Source: Prolixibacteraceae bacterium
GTDB lineage: Bacteria; Bacteroidota; Bacteroidia; Bacteroidales; Prolixibacteraceae
Direction: 5' to 3'
Assembly: GCA_018648265.1 (NCBI GenBank)
Contig: JABGRN010000025.1
Location: forward strand, 1-56,872
Length of the DNA stretch: 56,872 bases
Program-made: the position numbers and the translations under genes
Shown here: positions 1 to 9,924 of the stretch, one piece after another
Layout of the letters: every line of letters starts with the position of its first letter
Numbering within the stretch: position 1 is the first letter of the stretch
The notes under the pieces: model-generated
The model's input: the letters and a program-made list of their open reading frames with translations, nothing else
Database searches by the model: none
Told to the model about the DNA's origin: nothing

Positions 1-82
1 TCGTTATTCCCGATACCAAAAGTAATTTATGCAGCACCCCTGCATGTTTTGTCTTAAAGACAAAATGAATAAATTCTTTCAT
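1..82 (-). CDS. Possible 5' end of a gene running off the left edge
   Basis: An ATG on the minus strand at 82 opens a frame of 27 codons that is still open at the window edge. The translation starts MKEFIHFVFKTKHAGVLH and continues LLLVSG, a basic then hydrophobic profile that could be the start of a signal peptide or membrane segment. The frame is too short to name a family. It is reported because the next 468 bases are otherwise empty, which fits a promoter region between genes. It could equally be chance. Confidence 0.35.
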   Translation of the reverse strand, partial: MKEFIHFVFKTKHAGVLHKLLLVSGIT

Positions 83-550
83 AATGTTGTTACGTTTTTT
101 AGGTTTATAATTATTAACAAAGTTTGGAAATTTTAGATTTTGAGAATGTAGAATTATCTCAAATATTCTCAGAAATTGAGTTTATTCATAGGCAAATTAG
201 TTAAGTATGTATAAAACTATTTCAATCATTTTTAAAAACCAAACTATATCCGGTTAAATAAGATTTCAACCCATTATTTATAATGCATTTAAATCCAATA
301 TTATAATTGATATAACAATTCCAAATATTCCAATATTGAACATTTGTTTACAACAAAATAATAACGAAAACAGATAACAATTTTCATGATCTTTTAGTTA
401 TAAATCACTACACAATTATTTTATTTACGCGATTTAAGAAATTCGGTTGCGGGAAAATTAATTTTTTTCAACGATTGATCAGGGGATTATTTTGTAATAT
501 AAATTGTGGTGAATTCTTGATATTACAGATTTTGTGTCAACAGAAATTTA
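83..550. other. AT-rich gene-free stretch
   Basis: No open frame with coding character is visible on either strand. The stretch is very rich in A and T with short poly-A and poly-T runs. It separates a possible leftward gene at the window edge from the 3' end of the nucleoside-hydrolase-like gene. I see no clear hairpin terminator, tRNA or repeat in it. Confidence 0.6.
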
Positions 551-1522
551 TTACTTCCTTTTAAAATTCTGAGAGATTATTCTCCGGCTCATCCGCAGTA
601 AAAACTCTTCATCGTTTATTTTTACCCCAATCGTACAATTGGGTTCTTTATTTTTATCAATCTTTGTGAAGCCGTTTTCATCAACAAAAACAAAAGCTTC
701 TTTTGTTTCAAAAAGTTCTGGCCAAAGTATCATTCCTACAGCTACGCCATCGAACATTTTAGGCTTAATTGCATAAGGCGCGTGTTTATACCAAAGTGCA
801 TAAAGTGAACTTATTGCATCGGTCAGTGGAGTGTTTCGCATTGCAATTGCATTGAGATATTTGTCATTGATGATAACATGGTCGGTAATATCAAGTGGAG
901 CCAGTGTAATATTTGCTCCCGAAACCATAAATTTTTGACCCGCTTCCACACTCGCCACTACATTCCATTCAGCATTTGCTTGTCCGCCTCCGTAGCCAAT
1001 TTCAATCGATCCAAACATAGAAACTACCTGTTTTGCTTTTTTCAGAGCCTCTGGATCTTTGTCAATTACATCAGCAATATTATCAACCGGGCCAACCGTA
1101 AACAGTACAACTTCGCCAGGGTATTTATTTAATGTTTCAATTATAAAATCGGAGGCTGGTTTCGTTTGTGGTCTGAGTAAGTTGAAATCTTCAGCCCAAA
1201 GCATTTGAGTTGATTTTCCTTCCAATTTGGTGTCTTTCCCAACAACAGTTGGAGTGTGCCTTCCCAGGTAAATTGGAATATTTTCCAGTCCCGTTTCGTA
1301 TAGCATTTTTGCAGCAACTTGTCCGCGGCCCGGAGTATTTCCATGATCCATACAAAGCCCAAGAATTTCAAATTCTTCCTGACTGGAAAGTAAAAGTGCC
1401 ACTGCAAAAGCATCGTCGATGTCTCCACCTAAATCGCAATCGAATATTACTTTTTGTTTTTGGGCAGAAAGGTTGAAAAGAATAAATATTAAGACGGTTG
1501 TAAATAATATAAGTTTCTTCAT
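551..1522 (-). CDS. Secreted nucleoside hydrolase-like protein (IUNH family)
   Basis: This 323-residue protein has an N-terminal signal peptide (about residues 1-20, ending LSAQ). It is followed at once by the calcium-binding signature of inosine/uridine-preferring nucleoside hydrolases, here DCDLGGDIDDAFA (about residues 28-40). The length matches the family. Known family members cleave the N-glycosidic bond of ribonucleosides. Secreted Bacteroidota versions near sulfatases may act on other N- or O-ribosides, so the substrate is uncertain. It is the last gene of a minus-strand run of sulfatases and a GH92 enzyme, 144 bases downstream of the nearest sulfatase. That gap allows a separate transcript. 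Confidence 0.85.
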   Translation of the reverse strand: MKKLILFTTVLIFILFNLSAQKQKVIFDCDLGGDIDDAFAVALLLSSQEEFEILGLCMDHGNTPGRGQVAAKMLYETGLENIPIYLGRHTPTVVGKDTKLEGKSTQMLWAEDFNLLRPQTKPASDFIIETLNKYPGEVVLFTVGPVDNIADVIDKDPEALKKAKQVVSMFGSIEIGYGGGQANAEWNVVASVEAGQKFMVSGANITLAPLDITDHVIINDKYLNAIAMRNTPLTDAISSLYALWYKHAPYAIKPKMFDGVAVGMILWPELFETKEAFVFVDENGFTKIDKNKEPNCTIGVKINDEEFLLRMSRRIISQNFKRK

Positions 1523-1666
1523 TTGATTTGGTTGTTGTATTCACAATTAAATTCAAATCTAAAAATAATTTCTTACACTTAGCTTTTCATTATGAATTGA
1601 AGATCGAATAGTGTTTTAATTGCCAATTCAAAAAATACTCATTTTAAAATAACTTTTCTTTTTCTC

Positions 1667-3244
1667 TTAATTTTCCGGAGGTAACGGAACAGAATGTTCT
1701 CCATATTTTTCGTAAAATTTATCCCACATATTATAATATTTATCTTTATAAAGTTTTTGTATTCTTGGATCGTCACGGTGCGGATAAAAATCAAAAACAT
1801 CTCCATTCCCAAGAACCCGTGGGTCTTTTTGTTCAGTAAGAACTTTTATCATTCTTGCACTAAGTTCGTCAACAATATCCTTGTATTCGGGTAAGTCAGC
1901 CAGATTATTTACACAATCAGGGTCTTTATTAATATCATAAAGTGCATCGGCTGGTCTTTTCCCAAAAGCAGATAAATAATACTCGTAATCAATACTATTT
2001 TCACCTAATTCTGTTAGATATGTTTTAGTGGGTGAACCATCGCAATTCATATAATTAAATTCAGGATCACCGGCTGGCCATCTGTTAGGTTTGTAGTTGT
2101 GAACATAAAAATACTTATCTGTTCGTATTGCACGGGCAGGATAACCTACCGAGTGTTGATCACCGTCCATTCTTCCAAGGTCGTGCCTTTCTTTACCAAG
2201 AACCGCAAAATTACGACTTGTATCAATCCTGCCTAACTCTTCTGATAACAAAACATCAAGAAAACTTTTTCCTGTTATTTGTGCATCTTTTTCAACACCG
2301 GCAACTTCCAGGAAAGTAGGAGCAACGTCAGGGAAATTAATATAATCGGTTACAACTCTGCCTGCTTTAATTTTATCTTTCCAGCGCGCTGCAAAAGCCA
2401 CATGAAAACCTTCTTCATAAATTTGTCCTTTAATCCGGGGGAAAGGCATTCCATGGTCAGAAGTAACTACAACTAAGGTGTTATCCAGCAAACCCCTGGT
2501 TTCGAGAGATTCTAAAGCTTTACCAATTAACATATCATGATATTCAACTTCAATACCATAATCCGCAAGATCTCCCCTGATTAATTCATTGTCAGGATAG
2601 AATTCTGGCACTTCAACTTTACTTAAATCGGCGTTTACCTTTTTGTAAGAATCCTTCTCGAAAGAACGATGCGCCTCGTGGGTTCCAAACCAAAAACAGA
2701 AAGGTTTGGCTTCGGTATTTTTATCGAGAAAAGAGTCAAAATTTGCAACATAATCTTTATCGCTAATACCTGAATATGGTGGTTCAAGTTTTATTTCGTT
2801 GTACTCCCAACCAGCTGGATTGTGCTCTCCATAATATTTTCCTGGGCCCCATCCTTTACCTGTAAATCCTATATTATAACCTGAGGCTTCCAATAGATCA
2901 GGATAAAATTTCCATTTCGGCGGAACAACTGGTTGATGATTTGCAGCCTCTTCCAATTGCCAGGAATATCGCCCGGTTAGTAGGCTAGCCCTGGCTGGTG
3001 CGCATTTGGGATTTGTAACATAGGCATTTGTGAACAATACCCCTTCGTTGGCAATTCTGTCGAAATTAGGAGTTTTAATATAATTACAACCGTACGCTCC
3101 CATACTGGTTCGGGAAATATCATCAGCGATTATAAATAAAATATTGGGTCTTGAATTGTCTTCGTCAGTAACCGTTGTTGATTTCGGCTGACAGGAAACA
3201 AAGAGAATTAAAATAATTGATAAGAAGAATGCAGATTTATTCAT
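1667..3244 (-). CDS. Secreted sulfatase (S1 family, formylglycine type)
   Basis: A 525-residue type I sulfatase. A lipoprotein signal peptide ends in FVSC (Cys18). The metal-binding start NILFIIADD is at about residues 34-42. The modification motif CAPAR begins at Cys81, the residue expected to be oxidised to formylglycine, followed by ASLLTGR. A later SDHG motif supplies metal ligands. The segment FTGKGWGPG resembles heparan-type exo-sulfatases, but subfamily is not certain. The enzyme should remove sulfate esters from a glycan at the cell surface or in the periplasm. It lies 138 bases downstream of a second sulfatase on the same strand. The maturation enzyme is not in the window. Confidence 0.93.
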   Translation of the reverse strand: MNKSAFFLSIILILFVSCQPKSTTVTDEDNSRPNILFIIADDISRTSMGAYGCNYIKTPNFDRIANEGVLFTNAYVTNPKCAPARASLLTGRYSWQLEEAANHQPVVPPKWKFYPDLLEASGYNIGFTGKGWGPGKYYGEHNPAGWEYNEIKLEPPYSGISDKDYVANFDSFLDKNTEAKPFCFWFGTHEAHRSFEKDSYKKVNADLSKVEVPEFYPDNELIRGDLADYGIEVEYHDMLIGKALESLETRGLLDNTLVVVTSDHGMPFPRIKGQIYEEGFHVAFAARWKDKIKAGRVVTDYINFPDVAPTFLEVAGVEKDAQITGKSFLDVLLSEELGRIDTSRNFAVLGKERHDLGRMDGDQHSVGYPARAIRTDKYFYVHNYKPNRWPAGDPEFNYMNCDGSPTKTYLTELGENSIDYEYYLSAFGKRPADALYDINKDPDCVNNLADLPEYKDIVDELSARMIKVLTEQKDPRVLGNGDVFDFYPHRDDPRIQKLYKDKYYNMWDKFYEKYGEHSVPLPPEN

Positions 3245-3382
3245 TATTGTTGGTTTAGAATTGATTGGTTCAAATTTAATCTTTTAATTGAAAAAGAGCT
3301 AAAAACAATTCAAAAGTTGGTAGTCGGTTTAACGTCTTCCAAGCAGAAGGATTGTTTCTCATTTCAAAAACAATTTGCTCAT

Positions 3383-4819
3383 CTAATTGAGCTTTTCGCT
3401 TTCAATAGCTTCTTTCAATCTTGGCAAAATTGGGTCACCGGTTTTTTCTGCCAGTTCAATTAATTTGGTTTCGTACTCTTTCTTTTTTTCTGAAGCCTCA
3501 GGATTTGCAAATAAATTATCGGTTTCAAACGGGTCATTTTTGTAATCGTAAAACAGTTGGTAATCGAGCATTGAAAGCATGTATTTTCCATCCCAGACCG
3601 CTCGCCAGGCATTTTTGTTTGAATGTAAGCCAAGATAAATATAGGGTTGTTTTGGTCCTTCTCCTTTGGTAATCCAATCAGCCATACTTAAACCTTGCAT
3701 GTATTCAGGTACTTTAATTCCGGCTAAATCTAAAATGGTTGGTGTTAAGTCAACACTGCTTACCAAAGCATCGCTTTCAAACCCAGCTTGTTTTATGTTT
3801 GGAGCAGAAACAATAAATGGAATTCTAAAAGCTGTTGAAAATGGTTTCCCCTTTGTGCGAATTGTGTTGCTTAAATTACGATTTGTCTCGATGTATTTTT
3901 TAACAATCTCCTGGTTGTTACTTCCCAAAACATCGCCATGGTCGCTCACATAAATTATTATGGTATTATCGTCAACTCCCAATTCTTTTAAGCCTTTTTG
4001 AAGGCGACCAATCTCAAAATCAACCGCAGTAACCTGTGCGTAATACATTTGAAGTACTTCCCTTAATTCTTTTATTGTTTTGTCATCCATATTTTCTGAA
4101 CCGGGGGGCAACTCAAATGTGTCAGGATTGTACATTTCAAGAAACTCTGGCAAACACTGTTCCGGTTTATGTGGTGGCCCGTACGCAATGTAATAACACC
4201 ATGCTTGGTCTTTTTCGGTTTTTCTTTTTATGAAATCCAAAGCCATGTCGGTGTGCCATGTTGGTTCCCATTCGTATCCTTCAACCGGAACTTTTTCTTT
4301 ATTTTTATTGTATTTCCACACATCCAGAAATTCGTGTGATTTTTCGTATCCGTACCACTCCTGCCAACCTTGTCGGGGAGCGCCGGGTTCAATAAAACCG
4401 CCAACTCCATTTTCATCGTCAGGAAAAAATCCATCCAAATGCCACTTGCCAATGTATCCGGTTTCGTAGCCATTTTCAACAAAAATTTCTGCTATACTTT
4501 TAAAATTGTAATTTAATTGAATGCCATTTTCAACAACGCCATGTTCGTGAATGTACAAACCGGTTTGCATGGTTGCACGAAACGGACAACATACTGGCGA
4601 CGCACTGGCAGCGTTTGTAAAACGAACTCCGCCAGCGGCTAAATTATCGAGATTTGGTGTTTCTACAATATCGTTCCCGGCGCATCCCAATACATCGGCG
4701 CGGTGTTGGTCGGGTTGAATGATAAGTACGTTTGGTCTATTGATTTGCTCTGCTTTTTTATCACATGAATAAAAAATCACAATTATCAATACGAATAAAA
4801 TACTGATTTTTACTTTCAT
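3383..4819 (-). CDS. Secreted sulfatase lipoprotein (S1 family)
   Basis: The best start is the ATG at 4819, because it gives a proper lipoprotein signal peptide (MKVKISILF... YSC, Cys19). Twenty extra upstream residues possible from 4879 have no signal character. The resulting protein has about 478 residues. PNVLIIQPDQHR (about residues 29-40) is the N-terminal metal-binding strand. CCPFR carries the catalytic cysteine at residue 77 (C-x-P-x-R, with the second C as x), followed by ATMQTG. SDHGD lies further down. The DQHR form of the first motif is common in phosphonate monoester hydrolase/choline-sulfatase-like branches, so the exact substrate is open. It is 69 bases downstream of the GH92 gene, probably in the same operon. 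Confidence 0.92.
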   Translation of the reverse strand: MKVKISILFVLIIVIFYSCDKKAEQINRPNVLIIQPDQHRADVLGCAGNDIVETPNLDNLAAGGVRFTNAASASPVCCPFRATMQTGLYIHEHGVVENGIQLNYNFKSIAEIFVENGYETGYIGKWHLDGFFPDDENGVGGFIEPGAPRQGWQEWYGYEKSHEFLDVWKYNKNKEKVPVEGYEWEPTWHTDMALDFIKRKTEKDQAWCYYIAYGPPHKPEQCLPEFLEMYNPDTFELPPGSENMDDKTIKELREVLQMYYAQVTAVDFEIGRLQKGLKELGVDDNTIIIYVSDHGDVLGSNNQEIVKKYIETNRNLSNTIRTKGKPFSTAFRIPFIVSAPNIKQAGFESDALVSSVDLTPTILDLAGIKVPEYMQGLSMADWITKGEGPKQPYIYLGLHSNKNAWRAVWDGKYMLSMLDYQLFYDYKNDPFETDNLFANPEASEKKKEYETKLIELAEKTGDPILPRLKEAIESEKLN

Positions 4820-4888
4820 AATATTCTGTATTTTTATGTGATTATTGTGGTATCTGTTTTTTGAACCACATAGACACAATAGGACACA

Positions 4889-7237
4889 TTAGTTTATAAA
4901 TAATTCTTTGTTTGGTGAACTTCCCATTTCAAATACAAGTTCGCCGTCCTTCGTAATTTCATCATGAAAAATATAGGGACGTTTTAGTTCATTTCCGTTT
5001 AGTGAAACTTTTTGTACATAAATATTCTCAGATGAGTTGTTTATTGCAATGATTTTAAATGTTTTTCCATCGTAATAATTTGGGTCGAGTTTTATTTCAA
5101 CTTTTGAAAATAGCGGGCTTCCCAGCATATATTTGTTATCTCCCTGACAAACCGGATGGAATCCCATTGCACTTAAAATGTACCAGGCCGACATTTGACC
5201 CACATCGTCGTTTCCCATAATTCCGTAAGGTCCAACATCGTAAGCATTTTCAAGAATTGTGCGCACCCACTTTTGGGTTAACCATGGTTTTGTGGTGTAG
5301 TTAAATAAATAGGGAACATGATGAACCGGTTCGTTGGCGTGGTTGTAGAATTCATTAAATGGGAAATCAGCCGGAGTACGGTCAAACATATTCTCTAATT
5401 CGGATAGAAACCGGTCTTCACCAATTAACGATTTTAATCCCGGAATATCATGCGGAACAAACCACATTTGTTGCAACGGATTACTTTCAATATTACCTTG
5501 TTTGAAAACCAATTCTCCTTCCCATGGAATCCAATCGCCATTTTTATATTTTCCACGGAAATAACCAATTTCTGCATCAAAAATATTTTTGTAGAATTTT
5601 GCTCTTTCTGAAAATAATTGCTCTCCCTTTTTGTCGTTTAGCTCTTTTGCAATTTGACTGATGCACCAATCGGCATAACAATTTTCGAGGGTTGCCGAAA
5701 CTCCTTTGTAATATCCGTTCCAACGAGCTGGAACCGGGTCGCAGGCAACGTAACCTTTTTCGTTATAGTTTTCCCAACCGTTGCGGATTGTATTTGGCCC
5801 AAGCGATGTTTGTTTGCCAATTCCGTAGGCTTTTTTTAAGTCAAAGCCGCGAATTCCTTTTGTCCAGGCATCCAATATTACTGGGAGTGCCGGGTCGCCC
5901 AACATACAGTTTGAGTAACATCCTGCAATTTCCCATTTTGGAAATCCCATGCCTCCATCTTCTCCTTTTGCAATTAATGAATTTACTAGCTCGTTAACCG
6001 AATTCGGGTCGATTATAGTAAGCAAGGGAATGTGACTTCGAAACGCATCCCAGCCGCTAAAAATGGTTCGATAATTAAAATCAGTCGCCTCATTTATTCC
6101 TGATTCTTTCAAATAAAATCGACCGTCAACATCTGTAAAATCGCGGGGATCCATTTGAGCGTGATACATCGAAGTATAAAAAATCTCTTTTTGTTTCTCG
6201 GTTGCTCCTTCAATTTTTATCAAGTCGAGTTGTTTTGTCCACGCGTTTTCTGCATCCGACAAAACTTTGTTAAAATCCCAATGGTTTAGCTCCGTTTTTA
6301 AATTATTTCTCGCTCCTGCCTGGTCAACAAAAGAGATACCCGCTTTAAACAGAATTTGGTCACCATCTTTTAAGTCCGGGTATTCAGCATAAAAACCAAG
6401 GTGCTCGCCTTCTAATTCATTTAGACTGGGTTTTACTTCGCTATTTTTTATGAGGGTTTGATATTCTTCTGTTACAATATCTTGAGCTTTTCGCGATTGA
6501 GCTTTAGGAATATTAGCCGACCAAATTCCATGTTCTGAAAAAGGCTTTGAGAATTCGGCTGAAAAATAAACGGTATAAAAAACCATGTTTGTTTTTCCAT
6601 TTCCCCAGCCGCCACCTTCGGGAGTGTATTTCATCCAGCCTTCAATTCGGTGGTCATCCAAAACTTTTATGTATTGTTTTACCGAAGTTCCACCAATACG
6701 CCGTGCCAAATCAATTTGAATTCGGTTGGTTTTATTTTCAGGAAATGTAAATCGTAATATCCCGGTTCGCAGAGTGGAGGTCATTTCAGCTTTGATGTTG
6801 TAATCATCCAGGTCGATAGCATAAAATCCGGGTGATGCAATTTCTGTTTCGTGCGAAATTTTTGAACGATAACCAGTTTTCGGATTTTCCACACTTCCAC
6901 GATTTGGGTGAAATTTGCCATTTGTTGGGGTGACCAAAAGATTGCCAAAATCGCCAAACCAGCCAATTCCGCTCATGTGGACGAAACTGAATCCTTCCAG
7001 TGTTTCGTGTTCGAAAGAGTAACCCGAACCGACGTCGCCACCGGTATATGTATCAGGACCAAGTTTTACCAAAGAATAAGGTAGAGTAGAACCGGGAAAT
7101 GTTCGGCCATAATATTTTGTTTTGGCAACGGCACCAATTAATGGATCTACATATTTTGTTGGTGAATTTGGAGGCGGTTGATGTGAACTACAAGCCCAAA
7201 AGAGAAGTAGGAAAGGCATGTATATTAGTTTGTTCAT
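4889..7237 (-). CDS. GH92 alpha-mannosidase lipoprotein
   Basis: The chosen start at 7237 gives a lipoprotein signal (MNKLIYMPFLLLFWAC) and about 782 residues, the usual GH92 length. A possible start at 7303 would add 22 residues with no signal character. GH92 hallmarks are visible: YVDPLIG near the N-terminus of the mature protein, the DGGMGFPKWE region, and the C-terminal GNDDVGQMSAWYILSAMGF stretch. Family members are calcium-dependent exo-alpha-mannosidases that invert configuration and act on alpha-1,2, 1,3, 1,4 or 1,6 linkages. The neighbouring sulfatases suggest a sulfated mannose-containing glycan. The stop lies 69 bases before the downstream sulfatase start. Confidence 0.95.
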   Translation of the reverse strand: MNKLIYMPFLLLFWACSSHQPPPNSPTKYVDPLIGAVAKTKYYGRTFPGSTLPYSLVKLGPDTYTGGDVGSGYSFEHETLEGFSFVHMSGIGWFGDFGNLLVTPTNGKFHPNRGSVENPKTGYRSKISHETEIASPGFYAIDLDDYNIKAEMTSTLRTGILRFTFPENKTNRIQIDLARRIGGTSVKQYIKVLDDHRIEGWMKYTPEGGGWGNGKTNMVFYTVYFSAEFSKPFSEHGIWSANIPKAQSRKAQDIVTEEYQTLIKNSEVKPSLNELEGEHLGFYAEYPDLKDGDQILFKAGISFVDQAGARNNLKTELNHWDFNKVLSDAENAWTKQLDLIKIEGATEKQKEIFYTSMYHAQMDPRDFTDVDGRFYLKESGINEATDFNYRTIFSGWDAFRSHIPLLTIIDPNSVNELVNSLIAKGEDGGMGFPKWEIAGCYSNCMLGDPALPVILDAWTKGIRGFDLKKAYGIGKQTSLGPNTIRNGWENYNEKGYVACDPVPARWNGYYKGVSATLENCYADWCISQIAKELNDKKGEQLFSERAKFYKNIFDAEIGYFRGKYKNGDWIPWEGELVFKQGNIESNPLQQMWFVPHDIPGLKSLIGEDRFLSELENMFDRTPADFPFNEFYNHANEPVHHVPYLFNYTTKPWLTQKWVRTILENAYDVGPYGIMGNDDVGQMSAWYILSAMGFHPVCQGDNKYMLGSPLFSKVEIKLDPNYYDGKTFKIIAINNSSENIYVQKVSLNGNELKRPYIFHDEITKDGELVFEMGSSPNKELFIN

Positions 7238-7324
7238 AGTATTGATACTGGTTGCTCGTTTGTATATTTCTATTTGTAGATAAAGTTCATGAATTTTAGA
7301 CAATTGTTAACTGCGACTGCAAAC

Positions 7325-8770
7325 TTATTTCCCCATCTCTTTTCGTACACCTTTTATCCACTCATCGTGGAGAGTTTTTAGCCTTTTTACTTCGTTCGGG
7401 TATTTTTCGGCTAGATTTTCTTTTTCCGAAATATCCATTTTAATATTCGATAGAAATAATTTGTCTTCTACAATTACTCCTTTTTTTACACGCTCTTTTG
7501 CATTTCCGATAAGTTTCCAATCGTCTTTTCGAACTACCCACTGTGCAATGTTATCGTCGTAACTTCCGTGTTGCCAGTACAAAACATCGTGTTGCGATTT
7601 GGCCGAATTATTTTTTACAACCGGCATAATACTTTTTCCATCAATGTCCATTTTTGAAATGTCGGTTTCGGTTAGTTCAGCAATGGTTGCAAACCAGTCC
7701 ATTTCCATACAAATTTGGTCGCGCACTTCATTTTTTGGTACAACTCCCGGATAACGGATTATTGCGGGAACACGGATTCCACCTTCGAAATAACTGAATT
7801 TGCTTCCACGGTATTTTCCTGCACTACCACCACCCCAAAAAGCACGTTCTTCGGTTGAATATCCGTGGTCGGATTGAAAAATCACAATAGTGTTTTCTGC
7901 TAACCCGGTTCTATCCAGTTCATCTAAAACCTGCCCAATTCGTTCGTCTTCTGTAGAAAGAAATGCAGCATATTCTTTTCTGGGAGTTGGCAAATCTTTG
8001 TAATGTTCCAACCATTTTGGTTCTCCCTGATAAGGATAATGTGGTGCATTAAAAGCCCAGTAAATAAAGAAAGGTTCTTCTCTTTCCTGATTAAAAATTC
8101 CTTTTATTTCCTTGACCATTAAATCAGGGAAAAATTCGCCGGGATGTTGAACTTCTTTTTCATTTTGGTACAAATCGTGCATGTTCGGTCCTGACCAAAA
8201 CATAAAATGAGAGTAGTTGTCGATGCATCCTCCCTGGTGTCCGAAATAGTAATCGAAACCCTGACCGTTTGGCAAAGTCTGTGGTTTGTGCCCTAAATGC
8301 CATTTCCCGACCAATGCAGTGAAATAGCCATTTTCTTTTAGCATTTCAGCCATTGTAATTTGCTCGGTTGGCATTCCATATTTTTTCATTTTGTCGGCAT
8401 TTGCCGGAACCGGAACATTTCCCCAGAGTCCGGCACGTAAATTTGTTTTGCCTGTTAGCAAAGCAGCCCTTGAAGGAGAGCAAACACTTGCCGCGGAATA
8501 GAATTGAGTAAACCGTGTTCCTTCTTCTGCCAAACGATCCATGTTTGGCGTAAACAAATCTTTCGACCCGTAACAATTCATGTCGATTGAACCCTGGTCG
8601 TCGGTGAGAATGACAATAACATTTGGCTTTTTTGATTTTGTGGTTTTCGAAGCAAAAGTTGATGATGAAAGTCCAACAAAAATCAGTAGAAACAGAAATC
8701 TCCACTTTTGAAAGTTGATTATTTTTGAATAAGAAGATAAGATTGCAGCTAAAAGTGTTCTATTTTTCAT
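7325..8770 (-). CDS. Secreted sulfatase (S1 family)
   Basis: A 481-residue sulfatase with an unusually long n-region before its signal segment (FLFLLIFVGLSSSTFAS, about residues 25-41). There is no internal ATG that would shorten it. NVIVILTDDQGSIDMNCYG is the first metal-binding block. CSPSR with the catalytic cysteine at about residue 97 is followed by AALLTGK. GKWHLGHKP and QSDHG match the substrate and metal motifs of arylsulfatase-A-like enzymes. It is expected to act outside the cytoplasm as an exo-sulfatase. It begins 31 bases after the upstream TIM-barrel-like gene and ends 87 bases before the GH92 start, so these genes look co-transcribed. Confidence 0.93.
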   Translation of the reverse strand: MKNRTLLAAILSSYSKIINFQKWRFLFLLIFVGLSSSTFASKTTKSKKPNVIVILTDDQGSIDMNCYGSKDLFTPNMDRLAEEGTRFTQFYSAASVCSPSRAALLTGKTNLRAGLWGNVPVPANADKMKKYGMPTEQITMAEMLKENGYFTALVGKWHLGHKPQTLPNGQGFDYYFGHQGGCIDNYSHFMFWSGPNMHDLYQNEKEVQHPGEFFPDLMVKEIKGIFNQEREEPFFIYWAFNAPHYPYQGEPKWLEHYKDLPTPRKEYAAFLSTEDERIGQVLDELDRTGLAENTIVIFQSDHGYSTEERAFWGGGSAGKYRGSKFSYFEGGIRVPAIIRYPGVVPKNEVRDQICMEMDWFATIAELTETDISKMDIDGKSIMPVVKNNSAKSQHDVLYWQHGSYDDNIAQWVVRKDDWKLIGNAKERVKKGVIVEDKLFLSNIKMDISEKENLAEKYPNEVKRLKTLHDEWIKGVRKEMGK

Positions 8771-8801
8771 GTTGTTTCCCGTTAGTATTTTGTGATTTTA
8801 A

Positions 8802-9731
8802 TTATTTTCCATAATTCTTTTTAACGTGTTCCAGCCACCACATAATTCCAGGATTTGCAGGAGTTCCGTCGCCGCCCGGATTTGGGTTTGGTGGCACGTT
8901 TTGCAACCAGGTAGATGCAAAAATATATCCCATTCCATTTTGTAAATGTTTGTCGGTAGTTTCCAACTGTTTCTGTTTTTTGCCTTTGGTGTAAATACCA
9001 ACATTTATGTATTCGTACAAATCTTTTTCTTTGCTGTATTCGCCCCAATAATCAGGCGGTGTTCCTTCACTTTCGATGTAATGTTTGTAAGTGGGCTTGT
9101 CGGAAAAATGCAAAGCCAGATCAGCATTTGTTGGCGGCAATCCACGCGAGTTAAAACCAATCATAATTTTTGGATCCTCTTTTTTGCCCGCTGCAATCAT
9201 CTCTCCAATGTTAAAATCTTTTGCCCGTTGCGCCATTCCTTCGTTGTCGGGGTCAACAAAAACATTTCTAAAATTATTTTCAGACAACCATTTTACCGTA
9301 TTTGCCACGGCCAGGTTTGCCTCTTTTTGAGTCCAGCTTTCCCATTTTCCCTTTGAACCTCCCCAGTATAAACAGCCCACCAAAACTACCATTTCACGTT
9401 TGTCGCAGGAATTAATAATTTTTGCCATTCGTTTTGTATAAACCGGATTCAGACTGGCATCTTCGTTGTAGCCTTTTACATCGCCAAATCGTGATCCCAT
9501 AAAAAATACGCTGATTGTATTTATGCCGTACGATTTATATAAATCGAGATGTTTAACTAAATCGTTGGTGGTTTTATCCGAAATAAGTGCATTTGAGCAG
9601 CGCAACCCGATGGTAAGGAATTCTTTTTCATTCAGAAAAGTTTTGTCACCTTTAACCGAAAAAACATGGTTTCCTGCAAAAAGGGTTTGAAAAGCAAAAA
9701 TTGTGAATAGGAATAAAATAGCTCTTTTCAT
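8802..9731 (-). CDS. Secreted TIM-barrel-like protein, putative glycoside hydrolase
   Basis: A 309-residue protein with a clean signal peptide (MKRAILFLFTIFAFQTLFAG). The body resembles clan-A glycoside hydrolases: GDKTFLNEKEFLTIGLRCSN, then HLDLYKSYGINTISVFFMG, then VNPDNEG-like text VFVDPDNEGMAQRA, where an acid sits at a strand end. GYIFASTWLQNVPPNPNPGGDG and MWWLEH end the chain. I do not recognise a specific GH family and catalytic residues are not certain. It is the first gene of the minus-strand sulfatase/GH92 run and stops 31 bases before the next gene, so it is likely the operon's first product. Confidence 0.7.
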   Translation of the reverse strand: MKRAILFLFTIFAFQTLFAGNHVFSVKGDKTFLNEKEFLTIGLRCSNALISDKTTNDLVKHLDLYKSYGINTISVFFMGSRFGDVKGYNEDASLNPVYTKRMAKIINSCDKREMVVLVGCLYWGGSKGKWESWTQKEANLAVANTVKWLSENNFRNVFVDPDNEGMAQRAKDFNIGEMIAAGKKEDPKIMIGFNSRGLPPTNADLALHFSDKPTYKHYIESEGTPPDYWGEYSKEKDLYEYINVGIYTKGKKQKQLETTDKHLQNGMGYIFASTWLQNVPPNPNPGGDGTPANPGIMWWLEHVKKNYGK

Positions 9732-9924
9732 GGTTCACTGATTTTAAGGTTGGTCAACAAAATTAACAGAATAACCTTTCTAAAAAATTAAATTAAGAAA
9801 TAGTTTAAAGTTGTTATTGAAATAATATAGGAGTTCGTTGATAAATTAGATTCATCTGTTGATTCATTTTTTATGGGAAGAATATGTGCCGTATTATTGT
9901 TTTCATAAATTAAAAGTTATTGAC